Part shown: positions 17,254-26,151 of the stretch, piece by piece
Position numbering within the stretch: position 1 is the first letter of the stretch
Layout: each line of letters begins with the position of its first letter
Assembly (NCBI RefSeq): GCF_001894745.1
Contig: NZ_BBYF01000003.1
Location: 434,001-498,000 of the forward strand
Direction of reading: 5' to 3'
Origin: Paenibacillus sp. NAIST15-1
GTDB lineage: Bacteria; Bacillota; Bacilli; Paenibacillales; Paenibacillaceae
DNA length: 64,000 nt
Program-made: the position numbers and the translations under genes
The notes under the pieces: generated by a model
The model's input: only the letters and a program-made list of their open reading frames with translations
Databases searched by the model: none
Told to the model about the DNA's origin: nothing

Positions 17254-18504
17254 TTATACACCATCTGAGTTCGCGCTCTGTTCCTTGCCACGAACTCGCT
17301 TCTTCCCGAATAGCCCTTTACTCCCTTGAATCCCCTTATCGACCAGGTTGTATATGCGCTTGGACTCCTTCGTTAAGAGCGGGCCTAAAATCGCCAGCAA
17401 CAATACATATAGCACGGCAAAAGATTGGACTACCGGAAGCAGCCCTCCAGCCTTGCCGATATTCGCCATAATAATGGAGAACTCTCCTCTTGAGGCCAAT
17501 GTGAAACCAATGTTAATGGAAGCACGGCTCGATAAGCCTGCTGCGCGCCCTGCCAGCATCCCTGCGATGACATTCCCGATTATTGTCAAGATCACAGCGA
17601 CAATCGCCATACCAACTGCTCCGCCTAATGTCATCGGGTCAATCGTTAAGCCGAAGCTGAAGAAGAACACAGCTCCAAAGAAATCACGGAAGTTAATCAC
17701 ATAATGTTCAATCCGCTTCACATGCTGGGAATCAGCAAGTACAAGTCCTACTAATAGAGCTCCAATCGCCTCTGCCACATGCAGTGTTTCCGAAAATCCA
17801 GCTACAAGGAACAGTGTTGCCATCACCAAAATAAGGAACAGTTCTGATGATTTCCCGTTCAAGATTCGATCAATGAACGGCATCGCCTTGCGGCCCAAAA
17901 TAATGAATAACAAAATGAATACAAGTGCAGATCCCGTTGTCATCAGTACCGTTCCGAGGGATGCGCCCCCGCTAAGTACAAGACCGGACAAAATGGACAT
18001 ATGAATGGCGATGAATAAATCGTCAAACATAATCATGCCCATAATCACTTCAGTTTCCGGATTCGCCGTCCGTTTTAAATCGACCAACACTTTCGCTACT
18101 ATCGCGGTTGAGGAACTTGTCATAATCCCGCAAATGACCAATGTCTCCGCAAGCGGCATTCCCATCAGCCAACCTATCAGCAAGCCGGAGACGAAGTTAA
18201 TCGCAATATAGGAAATTCCTCCAACCACGATGGATTTCCCTGATTTGAGCAAGCGGCCAACGGAGAACTCCAGTCCTAAATAGAACAATAGGAACAGTAC
18301 CCCAATACGACCCATAAAATCAATAAAGACGGAACTCTCAATGAAACGGAAATCAAATATCCAAAAGTGCGGCGCGTGCGGCCCTACCGCCATCCCGATA
18401 AGAATATAGAATGGAATGACAGAGAAGCGAAGCTTCGTTGCAATAACGCCCACTAGTCCAATTAAAGCAATAGCTAATCCTACCTCGAAAATAATCGTAT
18501 CCAT
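17254..18504 (-). CDS. khtU: K+/H+ antiporter subunit KhtU
   Basis: This is a CPA2-type monovalent cation/proton antiporter of the plasma membrane; the B. subtilis KhtTU system exports potassium. The 416 residues carry about a dozen membrane segments and family blocks such as GVLFLLFYLGLEFSVGRLLKSGK and GFTLASRGEFSIIMA. The C-terminal tail (about residues 388-416) is basic then acidic and soluble. The ATG at 18504 follows GGGGTGA. It lies 19 bases after khtT, its regulatory subunit. Confidence 0.92.
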   Translation of the reverse strand: MDTIIFEVGLAIALIGLVGVIATKLRFSVIPFYILIGMAVGPHAPHFWIFDFRFIESSVFIDFMGRIGVLFLLFYLGLEFSVGRLLKSGKSIVVGGISYIAINFVSGLLIGWLMGMPLAETLVICGIMTSSSTAIVAKVLVDLKRTANPETEVIMGMIMFDDLFIAIHMSILSGLVLSGGASLGTVLMTTGSALVFILLFIILGRKAMPFIDRILNGKSSELFLILVMATLFLVAGFSETLHVAEAIGALLVGLVLADSQHVKRIEHYVINFRDFFGAVFFFSFGLTIDPMTLGGAVGMAIVAVILTIIGNVIAGMLAGRAAGLSSRASINIGFTLASRGEFSIIMANIGKAGGLLPVVQSFAVLYVLLLAILGPLLTKESKRIYNLVDKGIQGSKGLFGKKRVRGKEQSANSDGV

Positions 18505-18523
18505 AGTTCACCCCGTTTTCTGC

Positions 18524-19015
18524 TTATTCGCTTCCACTTAACAGCCAAGGCTTAAGCAGCTTAATATGTTGTCTTTCCCCTGCAACGACAAGCGTTGTAT
18601 GAGCAGATAACACGACATCAGGTCCTGGATTGATTATTTTCTTATCCTTTTCAAGAATCGCTATAATCGTTGCCCCTGTCGTTTCGCGTACTTTAATTTC
18701 TCCGATGCTCTTGCCAACGCAGGCTGCATGAGGCTCCACCTTGTACCATTCAATCATGAGGTCATCCAAGGCAACATTGACCGTCTCCAGCGCCTTCGGC
18801 TTATAGATAAGCCCGCCAACGATAGCAGCAACTGCGCGCGCCTCATCATCATCCAATGTCACCATCGAAATACTCTCTTCTTGATCCTGCTGATCAAAAT
18901 GATACATCTCTCGGCGTCCATCATCATGTACAATGATGACCAATTGATCTCCATTGCGAGCTTCCAACTGATATTTACGACCGATTCCTGGCAATTCCGT
19001 TTCTTTCATATTCAA
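18524..19015 (-). CDS. khtT: Antiporter regulatory subunit KhtT (TrkA_C domain)
   Basis: KhtT is a peripheral membrane protein that controls KhtU; its RCK C-terminal domain binds c-di-AMP in B. subtilis. The 163-residue sequence starts MNMKETELPGIGRKYQ, and the B. subtilis protein has the same pattern. HDDGRREMYHF is at about residues 34-44, and a TrkA_C domain occupies about residues 75-155 (EIKVRETTGATIIAI). The TTG at 19015 is chosen because GGAGGG stands six bases upstream. No khtS homologue is seen next to it. Confidence 0.9.
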   Translation of the reverse strand: MNMKETELPGIGRKYQLEARNGDQLVIIVHDDGRREMYHFDQQDQEESISMVTLDDDEARAVAAIVGGLIYKPKALETVNVALDDLMIEWYKVEPHAACVGKSIGEIKVRETTGATIIAILEKDKKIINPGPDVVLSAHTTLVVAGERQHIKLLKPWLLSGSE

Positions 19016-19207
19016 ATGAAATCCCTCCAACCGTCCATAGGTTTATTTTCTCACATTGTGAAATAAGGAACTTTATATACATGTCAAACACATCTTTCAT
19101 GCAGCACAAAATAATCCATGTAAATAACGATTTTTAATGCCATAGAGAACATCTTGCACTGCTATTCCTTATTCAATTTCAAGTACGGCCTTATGAATGT
19201 AAGAGAT

Positions 19208-19567
19208 TTACACTACGAACGTAGAGGTGAATTTGATAGGCATGAGAAATAAACGCTTCCGTATAACGAAGAAACAACTGTGGAGATACCTAATAACAGG
19301 GGGCATACTAAAGGTGAATTCCTTGAAGAAGAGAATAAACATCACTACAATCTTCTTCACAAATAGCTGCTTCATGGCAGAGGTATGCCGTGAAACCGGT
19401 ATAAACTGCTGCTCATGAAAAGACTTCGTCAGCTTGGAAGGATTGTTCCAGTTGACGCGATCTTCCTCGACCATAAACGTGGAAAATACCGAACACAAAA
19501 GCAGGAGGGCAACACACACAACACCAAGTATGCTGTTTTTCTCCCACTGCACACTCAATCTTGTCAT
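19208..19567 (-). CDS. Small membrane protein, unknown
   Basis: The 119 residues include an N-terminal membrane segment (SILGVVCVALLLLCSVFSTFM) and a second hydrophobic stretch (KKIVVMFILFFKEFTF). AGGGGGTG stands four bases before the ATG at 19567, which supports translation. No family was recognised. It precedes khtT by 190 bases, but nothing links the two functionally. Confidence 0.5.
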   Translation of the reverse strand: MTRLSVQWEKNSILGVVCVALLLLCSVFSTFMVEEDRVNWNNPSKLTKSFHEQQFIPVSRHTSAMKQLFVKKIVVMFILFFKEFTFSMPPVIRYLHSCFFVIRKRLFLMPIKFTSTFVV

Positions 19568-19699
19568 ATCGCACCCCCTGTCATTAGTTAATCGTACATT
19601 TTTTTAATAGAAATAAGATTATCATGCAGATCTGTATCAAGCAAGAAAGATCGAACATCCATTCTCTGGATGAACGCGATTCCGCTCAACTGCAATGGT

Positions 19700-19948
19700 T
19701 CACTTCAACGATCGAGTCGACATTGCGCCAGATGATTGTGGATCCTTATCATCACCATGACCGTCCTGTTCTTCATGATCTTCCTTCTCATCATGAAATT
19801 CCACACTCGATTGCGCTGTAATATAATCGAAGGGCGTATAATGAACCTCGACCGGCTCCCGCTTCACGAATTGCTTGTAACCAACCCATCCTACGATCAT
19901 CATCAGAAATAAACTAAACATGCCGATCATAACTGTGAAATAGATCAT
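19700..19948 (-). CDS. DUF3951-like small membrane protein
   Basis: This 82-residue protein has one N-terminal membrane segment (MIGMFSLFLMMIVGWVGY) and the motif YTPFDYITAQ that recalls DUF3951 proteins of Bacillales. The tail is rich in His, Asp and Glu (HDEKEDHEEQDGHGDDKD), a possible metal-binding or simply acidic stretch. GAGGAGG stands just before ATG 19948. The function of DUF3951 is not known. Confidence 0.7.
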   Translation of the reverse strand: MIYFTVMIGMFSLFLMMIVGWVGYKQFVKREPVEVHYTPFDYITAQSSVEFHDEKEDHEEQDGHGDDKDPQSSGAMSTRSLK

Positions 19949-20038
19949 TGCATCCTCCTCAGTCGCAGAAATGAGCGTTACTAGATACTACGCAGTACAA
20001 GTGGAAACGTTTCATTTTTTTCATAATCATTCATTCGT

Positions 20039-20818
20039 CTAATTACGGAAGCCCCCATCTGAATGGATAATCTGCCCCGTAATCCATTCTGCTTCGTCAC
20101 TCACCAGGAATGACACTAAGCGCGCTGCATCCTCTGGTGTACCAATGCGCCCCGTTGGGAACTTCGGTCTTAAGAAGTCCTGCACGAATGCTTCCATTCC
20201 GGAATCGGTCGGACCAGGATCGATCGCATTCACCGTAATTCGATGAGAGGCCAGTTCCGCAGCCAACGAAGTAGTGAAGGCGGATATTGCCCCCTTCGAA
20301 GCAGCGTAGGCCAAGTTGCCAGGCTGCGGTTCCTTGTCCTGCCCAGACACGAAGTTCACGATTCTGCCGCCCTCCTCCGCAGCCTCAAGCCGCTTCGCGA
20401 ATTCCACAGATAGCATCATCGTTCCTCTTACGTTCACGATACAATGATGATCGATAATCTGTGCCGTCACATGATGATGGTCGACCTCTACACAATGTGT
20501 AGCATTGTTAATGAGGATCGTGGGTCTACCTAAGCGATTCTCGACTTCATCCAACAGCCGAACAGCAGCATTGGCATCGAAATAGTCGAGCTCCATATGC
20601 TCTACCCGAATCCCGTATTCCCTAATCTCCTGTGCAAATCGCTCTGGCCAGCTGCCGTTCGCGTCCTCATAGCCGGTCGCCTTATCGTAGTGGCACAAGT
20701 GTGTAAAGAACACATCGACGCCTTTCGCTGCAAGCTCTCTGCAAATAGCTGCACCAATTCCTTTGGAGCGGCTTGCTCCAGTTACAATTGCAATATTACG
20801 TCTATTCTCGTTGTACAT
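20039..20818 (-). CDS. Short-chain dehydrogenase/reductase
   Basis: This is a NAD(P)-dependent oxidoreductase of the FabG-like SDR group, 259 residues from ATG 20818 (AAGGAGA upstream). The cofactor loop is TGASRSKGIGAAI at about residues 12-24, the NNAT block replaces the usual NNAG, the active-site Tyr-Lys is in YAASKGAIS, and the end GQIIHSDGGF is typical. The serine of the catalytic set appears in VNFVSGQD. Histidine-rich loops (HCVEVDHHHV, DHHC) are unusual and could bind metal. The substrate is unknown. Confidence 0.85.
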   Translation of the reverse strand: MYNENRRNIAIVTGASRSKGIGAAICRELAAKGVDVFFTHLCHYDKATGYEDANGSWPERFAQEIREYGIRVEHMELDYFDANAAVRLLDEVENRLGRPTILINNATHCVEVDHHHVTAQIIDHHCIVNVRGTMMLSVEFAKRLEAAEEGGRIVNFVSGQDKEPQPGNLAYAASKGAISAFTTSLAAELASHRITVNAIDPGPTDSGMEAFVQDFLRPKFPTGRIGTPEDAARLVSFLVSDEAEWITGQIIHSDGGFRN

Positions 20819-20887
20819 ATTTATCGTCTCCTTATGGGTAAGTAACGGCAATCGCAAGTTTATCGGAGATGCCCATGTACCAAAAAA

Positions 20888-20910
20888 AGCAGACACCCAT
20901 GGCGTCTGCT
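20888..20910 (-). terminator. Leader terminator upstream of the SDR gene
   Basis: AGCAGAC (20888-20894) pairs with GTCTGCT (20904-20910), and TTTTTTTGG follows on the minus strand. It stands about 70 bases before the SDR start codon, not after a gene. It may be an attenuator or the end of an unseen transcript. The remaining bases of 20819-21176 show no gene. Confidence 0.65.
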
Positions 20911-21176
20911 TGGTCAGTTCATAACACTTAACCTTGCGTTCCTTGTAATGGGTATAAATAGACACACCTATCCCGTCATCGAATCTCGTTCGGAATGGTA
21001 CGATCTATTCAGTTACAGCTCCATTACAAAGTCCACATATTAAATATGAATCCCCTCTCATACATCTCCTATGCCCTATTGTATGCCTACATTCGTAATA
21101 TATCAAGGTTTTCTCGCCATCATCCGCCGCGGGCTGCACGTACTGTGCTTGGGATGAGCGCACTGTCAAAAAAAGA

Positions 21177-21197
21177 AGCCCGGCAGAATGCCGAGCT
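21177..21197 (-). terminator. Terminator of the small exported protein gene
   Basis: AGCCCGGCA and TGCCGAGCT (a G-U pair on the minus strand) form a nine-pair stem around GAA, followed on the minus strand by TCTTTTTTT. Confidence 0.8.
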
Positions 21198-21241
21198 CCT
21201 CTTTCTCATGCTTGTGTCATTACATCATGCGCCATTTTCCA

Positions 21242-21559
21242 CTAGCGAACAAATCGCAGCCATACAATATCTCTTCCTTCATTGACCCCAATGCGCACGT
21301 TTGCTCCAGGCTGAATACTCCGGAACTCCTCCCCCTGAAGATCAGTGGATCCAGTCAAGCGGAATACTTCCTCACAATCCCCCGAATGAATCGTAAGCCG
21401 CTCTGCTTCTATTGCCTTGACACTGCCTTCATATTCTTGAACGACTACAGCCGCCTTGCCTGGCTCGATCATCGTGGAATTCACGAAGCCAATCGTAAAT
21501 GCAGCGGTTCCACCAATAAGTACGATTACAGTTAGGACAATCCACATCCATTTTTTCAT
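21242..21559 (-). CDS. Membrane-anchored or exported small protein, unknown
   Basis: This 105-residue protein starts MKKWMWIVLTVIVLIGG, a signal anchor or signal peptide, at the ATG 21559 behind AGAAGGG. The remaining 75 residues form a soluble, acidic, beta-rich domain (AAVVVQEYEGSVKAIEAERL), which recalls small OB-like secreted domains, but no family was recognised. It has its own terminator. Confidence 0.65.
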   Translation of the reverse strand: MKKWMWIVLTVIVLIGGTAAFTIGFVNSTMIEPGKAAVVVQEYEGSVKAIEAERLTIHSGDCEEVFRLTGSTDLQGEEFRSIQPGANVRIGVNEGRDIVWLRFVR

Positions 21560-21691
21560 ACCAATTTCCCTTCTGACTGACTCGGTGCACATACCGCCTT
21601 TGCTCCATCAGCGTTTGCCTTCATTATAACATAGGCACTCATGTACCTCACCTTATCAATGACTACGGTGCTTATACTAAGTTCCTGATGT

Positions 21692-22483
21692 TTATCCTTG
21701 GGCAGAGTCAATCTGGGCAGGTTCGCCAAGTTCTAATACCGCCTGCTGCTCGGCAAGAATTCCTGTCATAATCGCTGCATACAATTCACCGATGACCGCA
21801 CTGGATTCATTGAACGGCTCCAAGCCATCCATCGTCAATACACCGTACGTTCCAAGTGAAATGCAAATCAATGAGCGATAGGGACTCTTCGATTCTTGAT
21901 TGCGTTCCCAATCCTCATCTTTCAGCACATCTGCACATTGGACAGTAACCTGCTTACGGAAGGAACGTCCCGCTACAGAGCGATCAATATGAAGATGGCG
22001 CTGTCCAACATAATGGTTCGGGAAGCCAACCGAAGCAAGCTGTAGAATTAGTATGGGCTCCTCATACTTCCAAATGCCGCAGCGATGATGACCGCCTGGA
22101 GCGCACTTCATATCTACGGCGAGCATATCCAACATCCGCTGCAGCAGGAAGTTCGATTCGTGAAGAACAGCATACGGGTCTGCCATTCCCCGCAACCCAT
22201 TAAGCGCATCAGCGAACGGCTTCATATTGCGCAGCGCGGACAGCATTTGAGAAGATGCGTGCTCCGTGAGGCCTCCTGTCACTTGCAAATTGTCCACCTT
22301 ATCCTGCAGCAGCTTCATTCGATCCTCCCGATTGAGCACCTCATGAATAACTTCGGTAAACTTCTTGTTAATATAGAGTGTCTTAATGAAATAAAACACC
22401 AATCCTGCCGCAATCACAACAGCAAAGAGCTGATATGACCATGCCGGCAGCTTGTCAAGCATCGCTTTAATGATCGCTTCCAT
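21692..22483 (-). CDS. Membrane-anchored GAF-like domain protein
   Basis: The 263 residues have one N-terminal membrane segment (SYQLFAVVIAAGLVFYFIKT, about 16-35), a charged coiled-coil region (about 40-70), then a GAF-like sensor domain from about residue 100 to the end. Blocks YRSLICISLGTYGVLTMDGLEPF and the cysteine/histidine pair CAPGGHHRCGIW support that fold. No output domain is present, so it may be a regulatory subunit. It follows the divergently distinct YitT gene by 165 bases. The assignment is by pattern only. Confidence 0.55.
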   Translation of the reverse strand: MEAIIKAMLDKLPAWSYQLFAVVIAAGLVFYFIKTLYINKKFTEVIHEVLNREDRMKLLQDKVDNLQVTGGLTEHASSQMLSALRNMKPFADALNGLRGMADPYAVLHESNFLLQRMLDMLAVDMKCAPGGHHRCGIWKYEEPILILQLASVGFPNHYVGQRHLHIDRSVAGRSFRKQVTVQCADVLKDEDWERNQESKSPYRSLICISLGTYGVLTMDGLEPFNESSAVIGELYAAIMTGILAEQQAVLELGEPAQIDSAQG

Positions 22484-22580
22484 ATCGTCCCTCCTCTCTT
22501 ACCTGTCCTTGGATCAAGAATATGACGGAGAATGAGCGAACATGCATTCTGCCTTTGATTTTTTTCGAATATAACAAGAA

Positions 22581-22625
22581 AGAACCGTTCAGTCCTCCCT
22601 GATCAGGAAGCAACCGAACGGTTCT
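22581..22625 (-). terminator. Terminator of the YitT gene
   Basis: AGAACCGTTC (22581-22590) pairs perfectly with GAACGGTTCT (22616-22625), enclosing a second TCCTGATCAGGA hairpin. On the minus strand the stem is followed by TTCTTG. It lies just after the YitT stop. Confidence 0.7.
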
Positions 22626-22648
22626 CTGTATCCCAAACTCGTGCTTGA

Positions 22649-23290
22649 TTACCCGTGTTGATGCCGAACTGCTGGTCGTACCGGGATGGAACGACTGCGT
22701 GTCGTGCCAATCTGTACCGTCCACGTAATTACCTTGCCTGCTATGCTGACAGCTAGTATCGTATACAGCGTGTCGACAAGCGGCAGGAAGAATAAGGACA
22801 GCAGCAATACCGCTATATCAAAAATAATAAATACTGTACCTATGCTTAAGTTCATCTTACGGCTCATAAATAATGCCAGAATGTCATCACCGCCTGAAGC
22901 GCCTCCATGACGCAGCACGAGACCTGCTCCAAGTCCTGTCAACAATCCAGATAGAACAGCTGCAAGCACCATATTACCGCCTAGATTCATATTCCATGGC
23001 GAAAAGCGCTCGCACATCTCGTACGTTAACGAGAACACTCCTGTTGCAATTGCCGTATTCATAATGAATGTCCGCCCTTTCAAAAACCAGGCAGCAATAA
23101 ATACCGGAACATCCATGCATAACACGGTCAGCGCCGGCGACCAATTAAACGTATACTTGCCAAGCAGCGCTAAACCAACAAACCCGCCTTCAGCCAAATG
23201 ATTCTGAAAATTAATGTGATAATAACTGAAAGCCAACAACATTGATCCTACCATCATCCAAAAAATCTTACGTAATTGTTCGTTCCCCAT
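22649..23290 (-). CDS. YitT family membrane protein
   Basis: This is a DUF161/YitT-type integral membrane protein, possibly a small transporter; function is not known. The 213 residues start MGNEQLRKIFWMMVGSMLLAF and hold five to six hydrophobic segments with the family blocks LAEGGFVGLALLGKY and LRHGGASGGDDILALFMSRK. Most relatives are about 280 residues and end in a soluble DUF2179 domain; this one stops shortly after the last membrane segment and lacks it. It has a long leader region (see the stem-loop at 23324-23400). Confidence 0.85.
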   Translation of the reverse strand: MGNEQLRKIFWMMVGSMLLAFSYYHINFQNHLAEGGFVGLALLGKYTFNWSPALTVLCMDVPVFIAAWFLKGRTFIMNTAIATGVFSLTYEMCERFSPWNMNLGGNMVLAAVLSGLLTGLGAGLVLRHGGASGGDDILALFMSRKMNLSIGTVFIIFDIAVLLLSLFFLPLVDTLYTILAVSIAGKVITWTVQIGTTRSRSIPVRPAVRHQHG

Positions 23291-23323
23291 CTTCGTAACC
23301 TCTCGTTTCGTAATGTAGCCCTT

Positions 23324-23410
23324 CGACTAACCGAGAGGAGACGGATAGGGGTTCCTATCCTTCGAACCATCATAATTCACGCATCCTTCTCGTGTCAGTC
23401 TCCGTCATAG
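23324..23410 (-). other. Possible structured RNA in the YitT leader
   Basis: On the minus strand GGAGAC and GTCTCC could close a stem that contains the strong hairpin GGATAGG-AACC-CCTATCC (about 23344-23361). The element ends about 35 bases before the yitT-type start codon. It did not match any riboswitch consensus I could recall. The remainder of 23411-23800 shows no gene. Confidence 0.3.
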
Positions 23411-23810
23411 CGACAATTGACAAATCAACGAGAAGAAGCTAGATGTAAGAAAGATCATAACGTTTCCAGACTGTCCTTTGGGGTTTCATCCTTCGGGGAC
23501 GCATTGGTATCCTGATCCTTTCTTGTTTTGTCTTTTGTATTGCTTTACTGATTGTATTATACCATAATGTATATTCCCTCTAAACCAATCCCATTCTGCA
23601 AATATCGCTGTCGTTCGGATTTATTTGCAATGAACTGCTCCGAGCTTGGCATAGTCCTAGTTAAGATCGATATCCTCCCTGATTTCCTCCGAATTACTCA
23701 CAAATTGGACACTTTTACATTTCATTTTTCAATTTTGTCTATTCGTTGTTGCGTTCCTCTTCTGTCACTCCTCTATTTTTTCATCATGTTCATAAAGCTA
23801 TCATATTTCG

Positions 23811-23843
23811 TGTGCGCGAGATCACATTGTGACGAATATCACA
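23811..23843 (+). promoter_or_regulatory. Two tandem CRP/Fnr-type sites upstream of hmp
   Basis: TGTGA-CGAATA-TCACA at 23828-23843 is a perfect match to the TGTGA-N6-TCACA consensus. TGTGC-GCGAGA-TCACA at 23811-23826 is a second site with one mismatch. Their centres are 17 bases apart and lie about 104 and 121 bases before the hmp start codon. Such sites bind Fnr-type activators in Bacillus; which protein acts here is inferred only. Confidence 0.75.
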
Positions 23844-23938
23844 TCTATAAAATAACAGCATAAACACTGTGATGCCGCATGCATTCGTTCAAAATCTACT
23901 GCGCATCGTATGATCGTCATTAAAAGGAGGAAACTCTT

Positions 23939-25153
23939 ATGTTACAACCTCGCACGATTGAAATTGTGAAATCTACAGTTCCTGTATTAGCTGAGCACGG
24001 CTCTCAAATTACAACACGCTTCTATCAGCTCATGTTCAGCAATCATCCAGAGCTGCTTAATGTATTCAACCATGCCAATCAACGACATGGCAAACAGCAG
24101 ATGGCGCTTGCCAATGCGGTCTATGCCGCTGCAGCGAATATTGACCGATTGGAGACAATCTTGCCAGTCGTACGCCAAATTGCCCAGAAGCACCGGGCAC
24201 TTAACATCAAGCCAGAGCACTATCCAATTGTCGGCAAACATCTCCTGCTTGCTATCAAGGATGTACTAGGCGAAGCTGCTACTGATGACATAATTGAAGC
24301 CTGGGCAGAAGCATATGGCGTTATTGCCGACGTATTTATTCAGGTAGAGGCAGAAATGTACCAGGAAGCCGAACAGCAAATCGGCGGCTGGTCAGATGTG
24401 CGACGCTTCCTCGTTGTCCGCAAAGTGGAGGAAAGCGACATGATCACCTCCTTCTACTTGAAGCCTGAGGATGGACAGCCAATCTCCTCCTTCCTTCCTG
24501 GCCAATATTTAACGGTTCGGGTTCAGCCGGAGGGACATGAAAATACCCATTATCGCCATTACAGCTTGTCCCAAGCCCCTCAATCCGATACTTACCGCAT
24601 TAGCGTAAAGCGCGAGAGCGGCGGCGAACATGCACCTGCCGGCATCGTCTCCACCTATCTGCATGACGAGGTGCAAGTAGGTGATGTCATCGAAGCGACT
24701 GCACCTGCTGGCGACTTTACATTGAAGCCAGATACGGCCCCAGTTGTGCTGATTGGCGGCGGTGTTGGGCAGACACCTCTTCTCAGCATGCTGCACACGC
24801 TGGCGGCAGCAGAACCGAAGCGGGATGTCTATTCGATTCATGCTTCGCGCAATCAAGCGGCGCATGCTTTTGGTCAAGAAATGAATGATCTAGCCGCTCA
24901 GTACAGCCATATCCACACTTTCTTCTGTTATGAGAAAGGCAGCGAGGCAGAAGCTTCTGTTCACACCGGCTTCGTGGACGCGCAGTGGCTTAGCTCTATC
25001 GTTCCCGCTTCCGTATGGGAGGATGCGGACATTTACTTCTGCGGCCCAGAACCATTCATGAAGGCCATCTACCGAGCAGTGAAACAGCTTGGGGTTTCTC
25101 CTGAGCGTGTTCACTACGAATACTTTGGCCCAGCAGGTTCCTTAGAAGTTTAA
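23939..25153 (+). CDS. hmp: Flavohaemoglobin Hmp (NO dioxygenase)
   Basis: Hmp oxidises nitric oxide to nitrate using oxygen, NAD(P)H and FAD. The 404 residues have a globin domain (1-140) with the proximal haem histidine at residue 85 and Tyr 29 and Gln 53 in the distal pocket, then the FAD domain (HYRHYSLSQAP) and the NAD domain (GGGVGQTPLLSML, about 265-277; CGPEPFMKAI near 362). The start at 23939 has AAAAGGAGG eight bases upstream. Two CRP/Fnr-type sites precede it, pointing to low-oxygen or nitrosative control. A terminator follows at 25169. Confidence 0.97.
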   Translation: MLQPRTIEIVKSTVPVLAEHGSQITTRFYQLMFSNHPELLNVFNHANQRHGKQQMALANAVYAAAANIDRLETILPVVRQIAQKHRALNIKPEHYPIVGKHLLLAIKDVLGEAATDDIIEAWAEAYGVIADVFIQVEAEMYQEAEQQIGGWSDVRRFLVVRKVEESDMITSFYLKPEDGQPISSFLPGQYLTVRVQPEGHENTHYRHYSLSQAPQSDTYRISVKRESGGEHAPAGIVSTYLHDEVQVGDVIEATAPAGDFTLKPDTAPVVLIGGGVGQTPLLSMLHTLAAAEPKRDVYSIHASRNQAAHAFGQEMNDLAAQYSHIHTFFCYEKGSEAEASVHTGFVDAQWLSSIVPASVWEDADIYFCGPEPFMKAIYRAVKQLGVSPERVHYEYFGPAGSLEV

Positions 25154-25168
25154 ACCGCAATGACGACA

Positions 25169-25206
25169 GAAGGGACACTTCTTGCGCTCAGCAAGGGTGT
25201 CCCTTC
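25169..25206 (+). terminator. Terminator of hmp
   Basis: GAAGGGACAC (25169-25178) pairs perfectly with GTGTCCCTTC (25197-25206) and is followed by TTCATGTTC on the plus strand. Confidence 0.8.
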
Positions 25207-25258
25207 TTCATGTTCGTTATCCGAATCTCTCAACATTCTCTATATACAACTGCGGGAA

Positions 25259-25828
25259 TTAGAATACTTTTTTCAGTTCCCGCTCTTCCTTCAAAATCTC
25301 GACAGCCTCCCGGAAGCGCAAGGAGTGCACGACTTCCCTCTCACGCAGGAACTTCAATCCATCCTGCAAGTCGACATCATCCGTCATGTCGATTAACCAT
25401 TGATACGTAGCACGCGCCTTCTCTTCTGCCGCAATATCCTCATACAGATCCGCGATCGGGTCGCCCTTGGCCTGTATGTAGGTCGCCGTCCATGGATCAC
25501 CAGCCGCATTGCTGTAGAACAGCGCCTTCTCATGCGCTACAAAATGTGGCCCCAGCCCTGCATCCTCCAGTTGCCGCGGTGTTGCATCCTTCGTCAGCTT
25601 ATATACCATCGTGGCGATCATTTCGAGGTGAGCAAATTCCTCGGTCCCAATATCCGTCAACAGCCCAATTACTTTATCTGGTATCGTATACCGTTGGTTC
25701 AAGTAGCGCAGCGCCGCTGCCAGCTCTCCATCCGCCCCCCCATATTGCTCCATCAACAGCTTCGCCATGCGAGGATCACACTTGCTAACACGTACTGGAT
25801 ATTGCAGCTTCTTCTCATAGATCCACAA
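25259..25828 (-). CDS. cotJC: Spore coat protein CotJC (manganese catalase family)
   Basis: CotJC belongs to the ferritin-like manganese catalase family and is a component of the spore coat in B. subtilis. The 189 residues carry the di-metal helices: EQYGGADGELAAALRYLNQR, TEEFAHLEMIATM with the E-x-x-H pair, and EEKARATYQWL with REREVVHSLRFREA. It is the last gene of cotJA-cotJB-cotJC, with all three read together. Mother-cell expression is inferred from the B. subtilis operon. Confidence 0.94.
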   Translation of the reverse strand: MWIYEKKLQYPVRVSKCDPRMAKLLMEQYGGADGELAAALRYLNQRYTIPDKVIGLLTDIGTEEFAHLEMIATMVYKLTKDATPRQLEDAGLGPHFVAHEKALFYSNAAGDPWTATYIQAKGDPIADLYEDIAAEEKARATYQWLIDMTDDVDLQDGLKFLREREVVHSLRFREAVEILKEERELKKVF

Positions 25829-25879
25829 TTCCGCATCCCCTCCTGTCCATCAAGTTATTTGCCGCCTGACGACACACTG

Positions 25880-26149
25880 CTAAACCTGCCATGGCCAAGG
25901 CGTGGTAGCCCATGTAAATGGACAGCCCGAATAAGAATGGCCGAAGTTCATAAGCGGGCCATACTGCTCTTGGAACTGATGGGCAACCTTCATTCGCTCA
26001 CTAACGTAGTAATTGAACTGCTGAATCGCCTGCAGATCTCCCGGATGAGTGTCCAAGTACAGATTCAGCTCCAATAATACGAAGTCGATTACTTGCAGCT
26101 GCTCCAAGCTTCTGCGGTATTCCTCGGTTTGATAAGGATGTACACTCAT
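25880..26149 (-). CDS. cotJB: Spore coat protein CotJB
   Basis: This small coat protein is required with CotJA and CotJC in B. subtilis. From ATG 26149 it has 89 residues: a helical domain SLEQLQVIDFVLLELNLYLD followed by a CotJB signature (RMKVAHQFQEQYGPL) and an aromatic tail (CPFTWATTPWPWQV). The open frame extends upstream through cotJA, but the start right after the cotJA stop is preferred. The spacing to the GGGGAGG site is long (about 14 bases), so the exact start could differ by a few codons. Confidence 0.9.
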   Translation of the reverse strand: MSVHPYQTEEYRRSLEQLQVIDFVLLELNLYLDTHPGDLQAIQQFNYYVSERMKVAHQFQEQYGPLMNFGHSYSGCPFTWATTPWPWQV

Positions 26150-26151
26150 CG

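Noticed and set aside
23370..23380. GGTTCGAA, a tRNA T-loop-like sequence, on the minus strand
   Set aside because: No acceptor, D or anticodon stems could be built around it.
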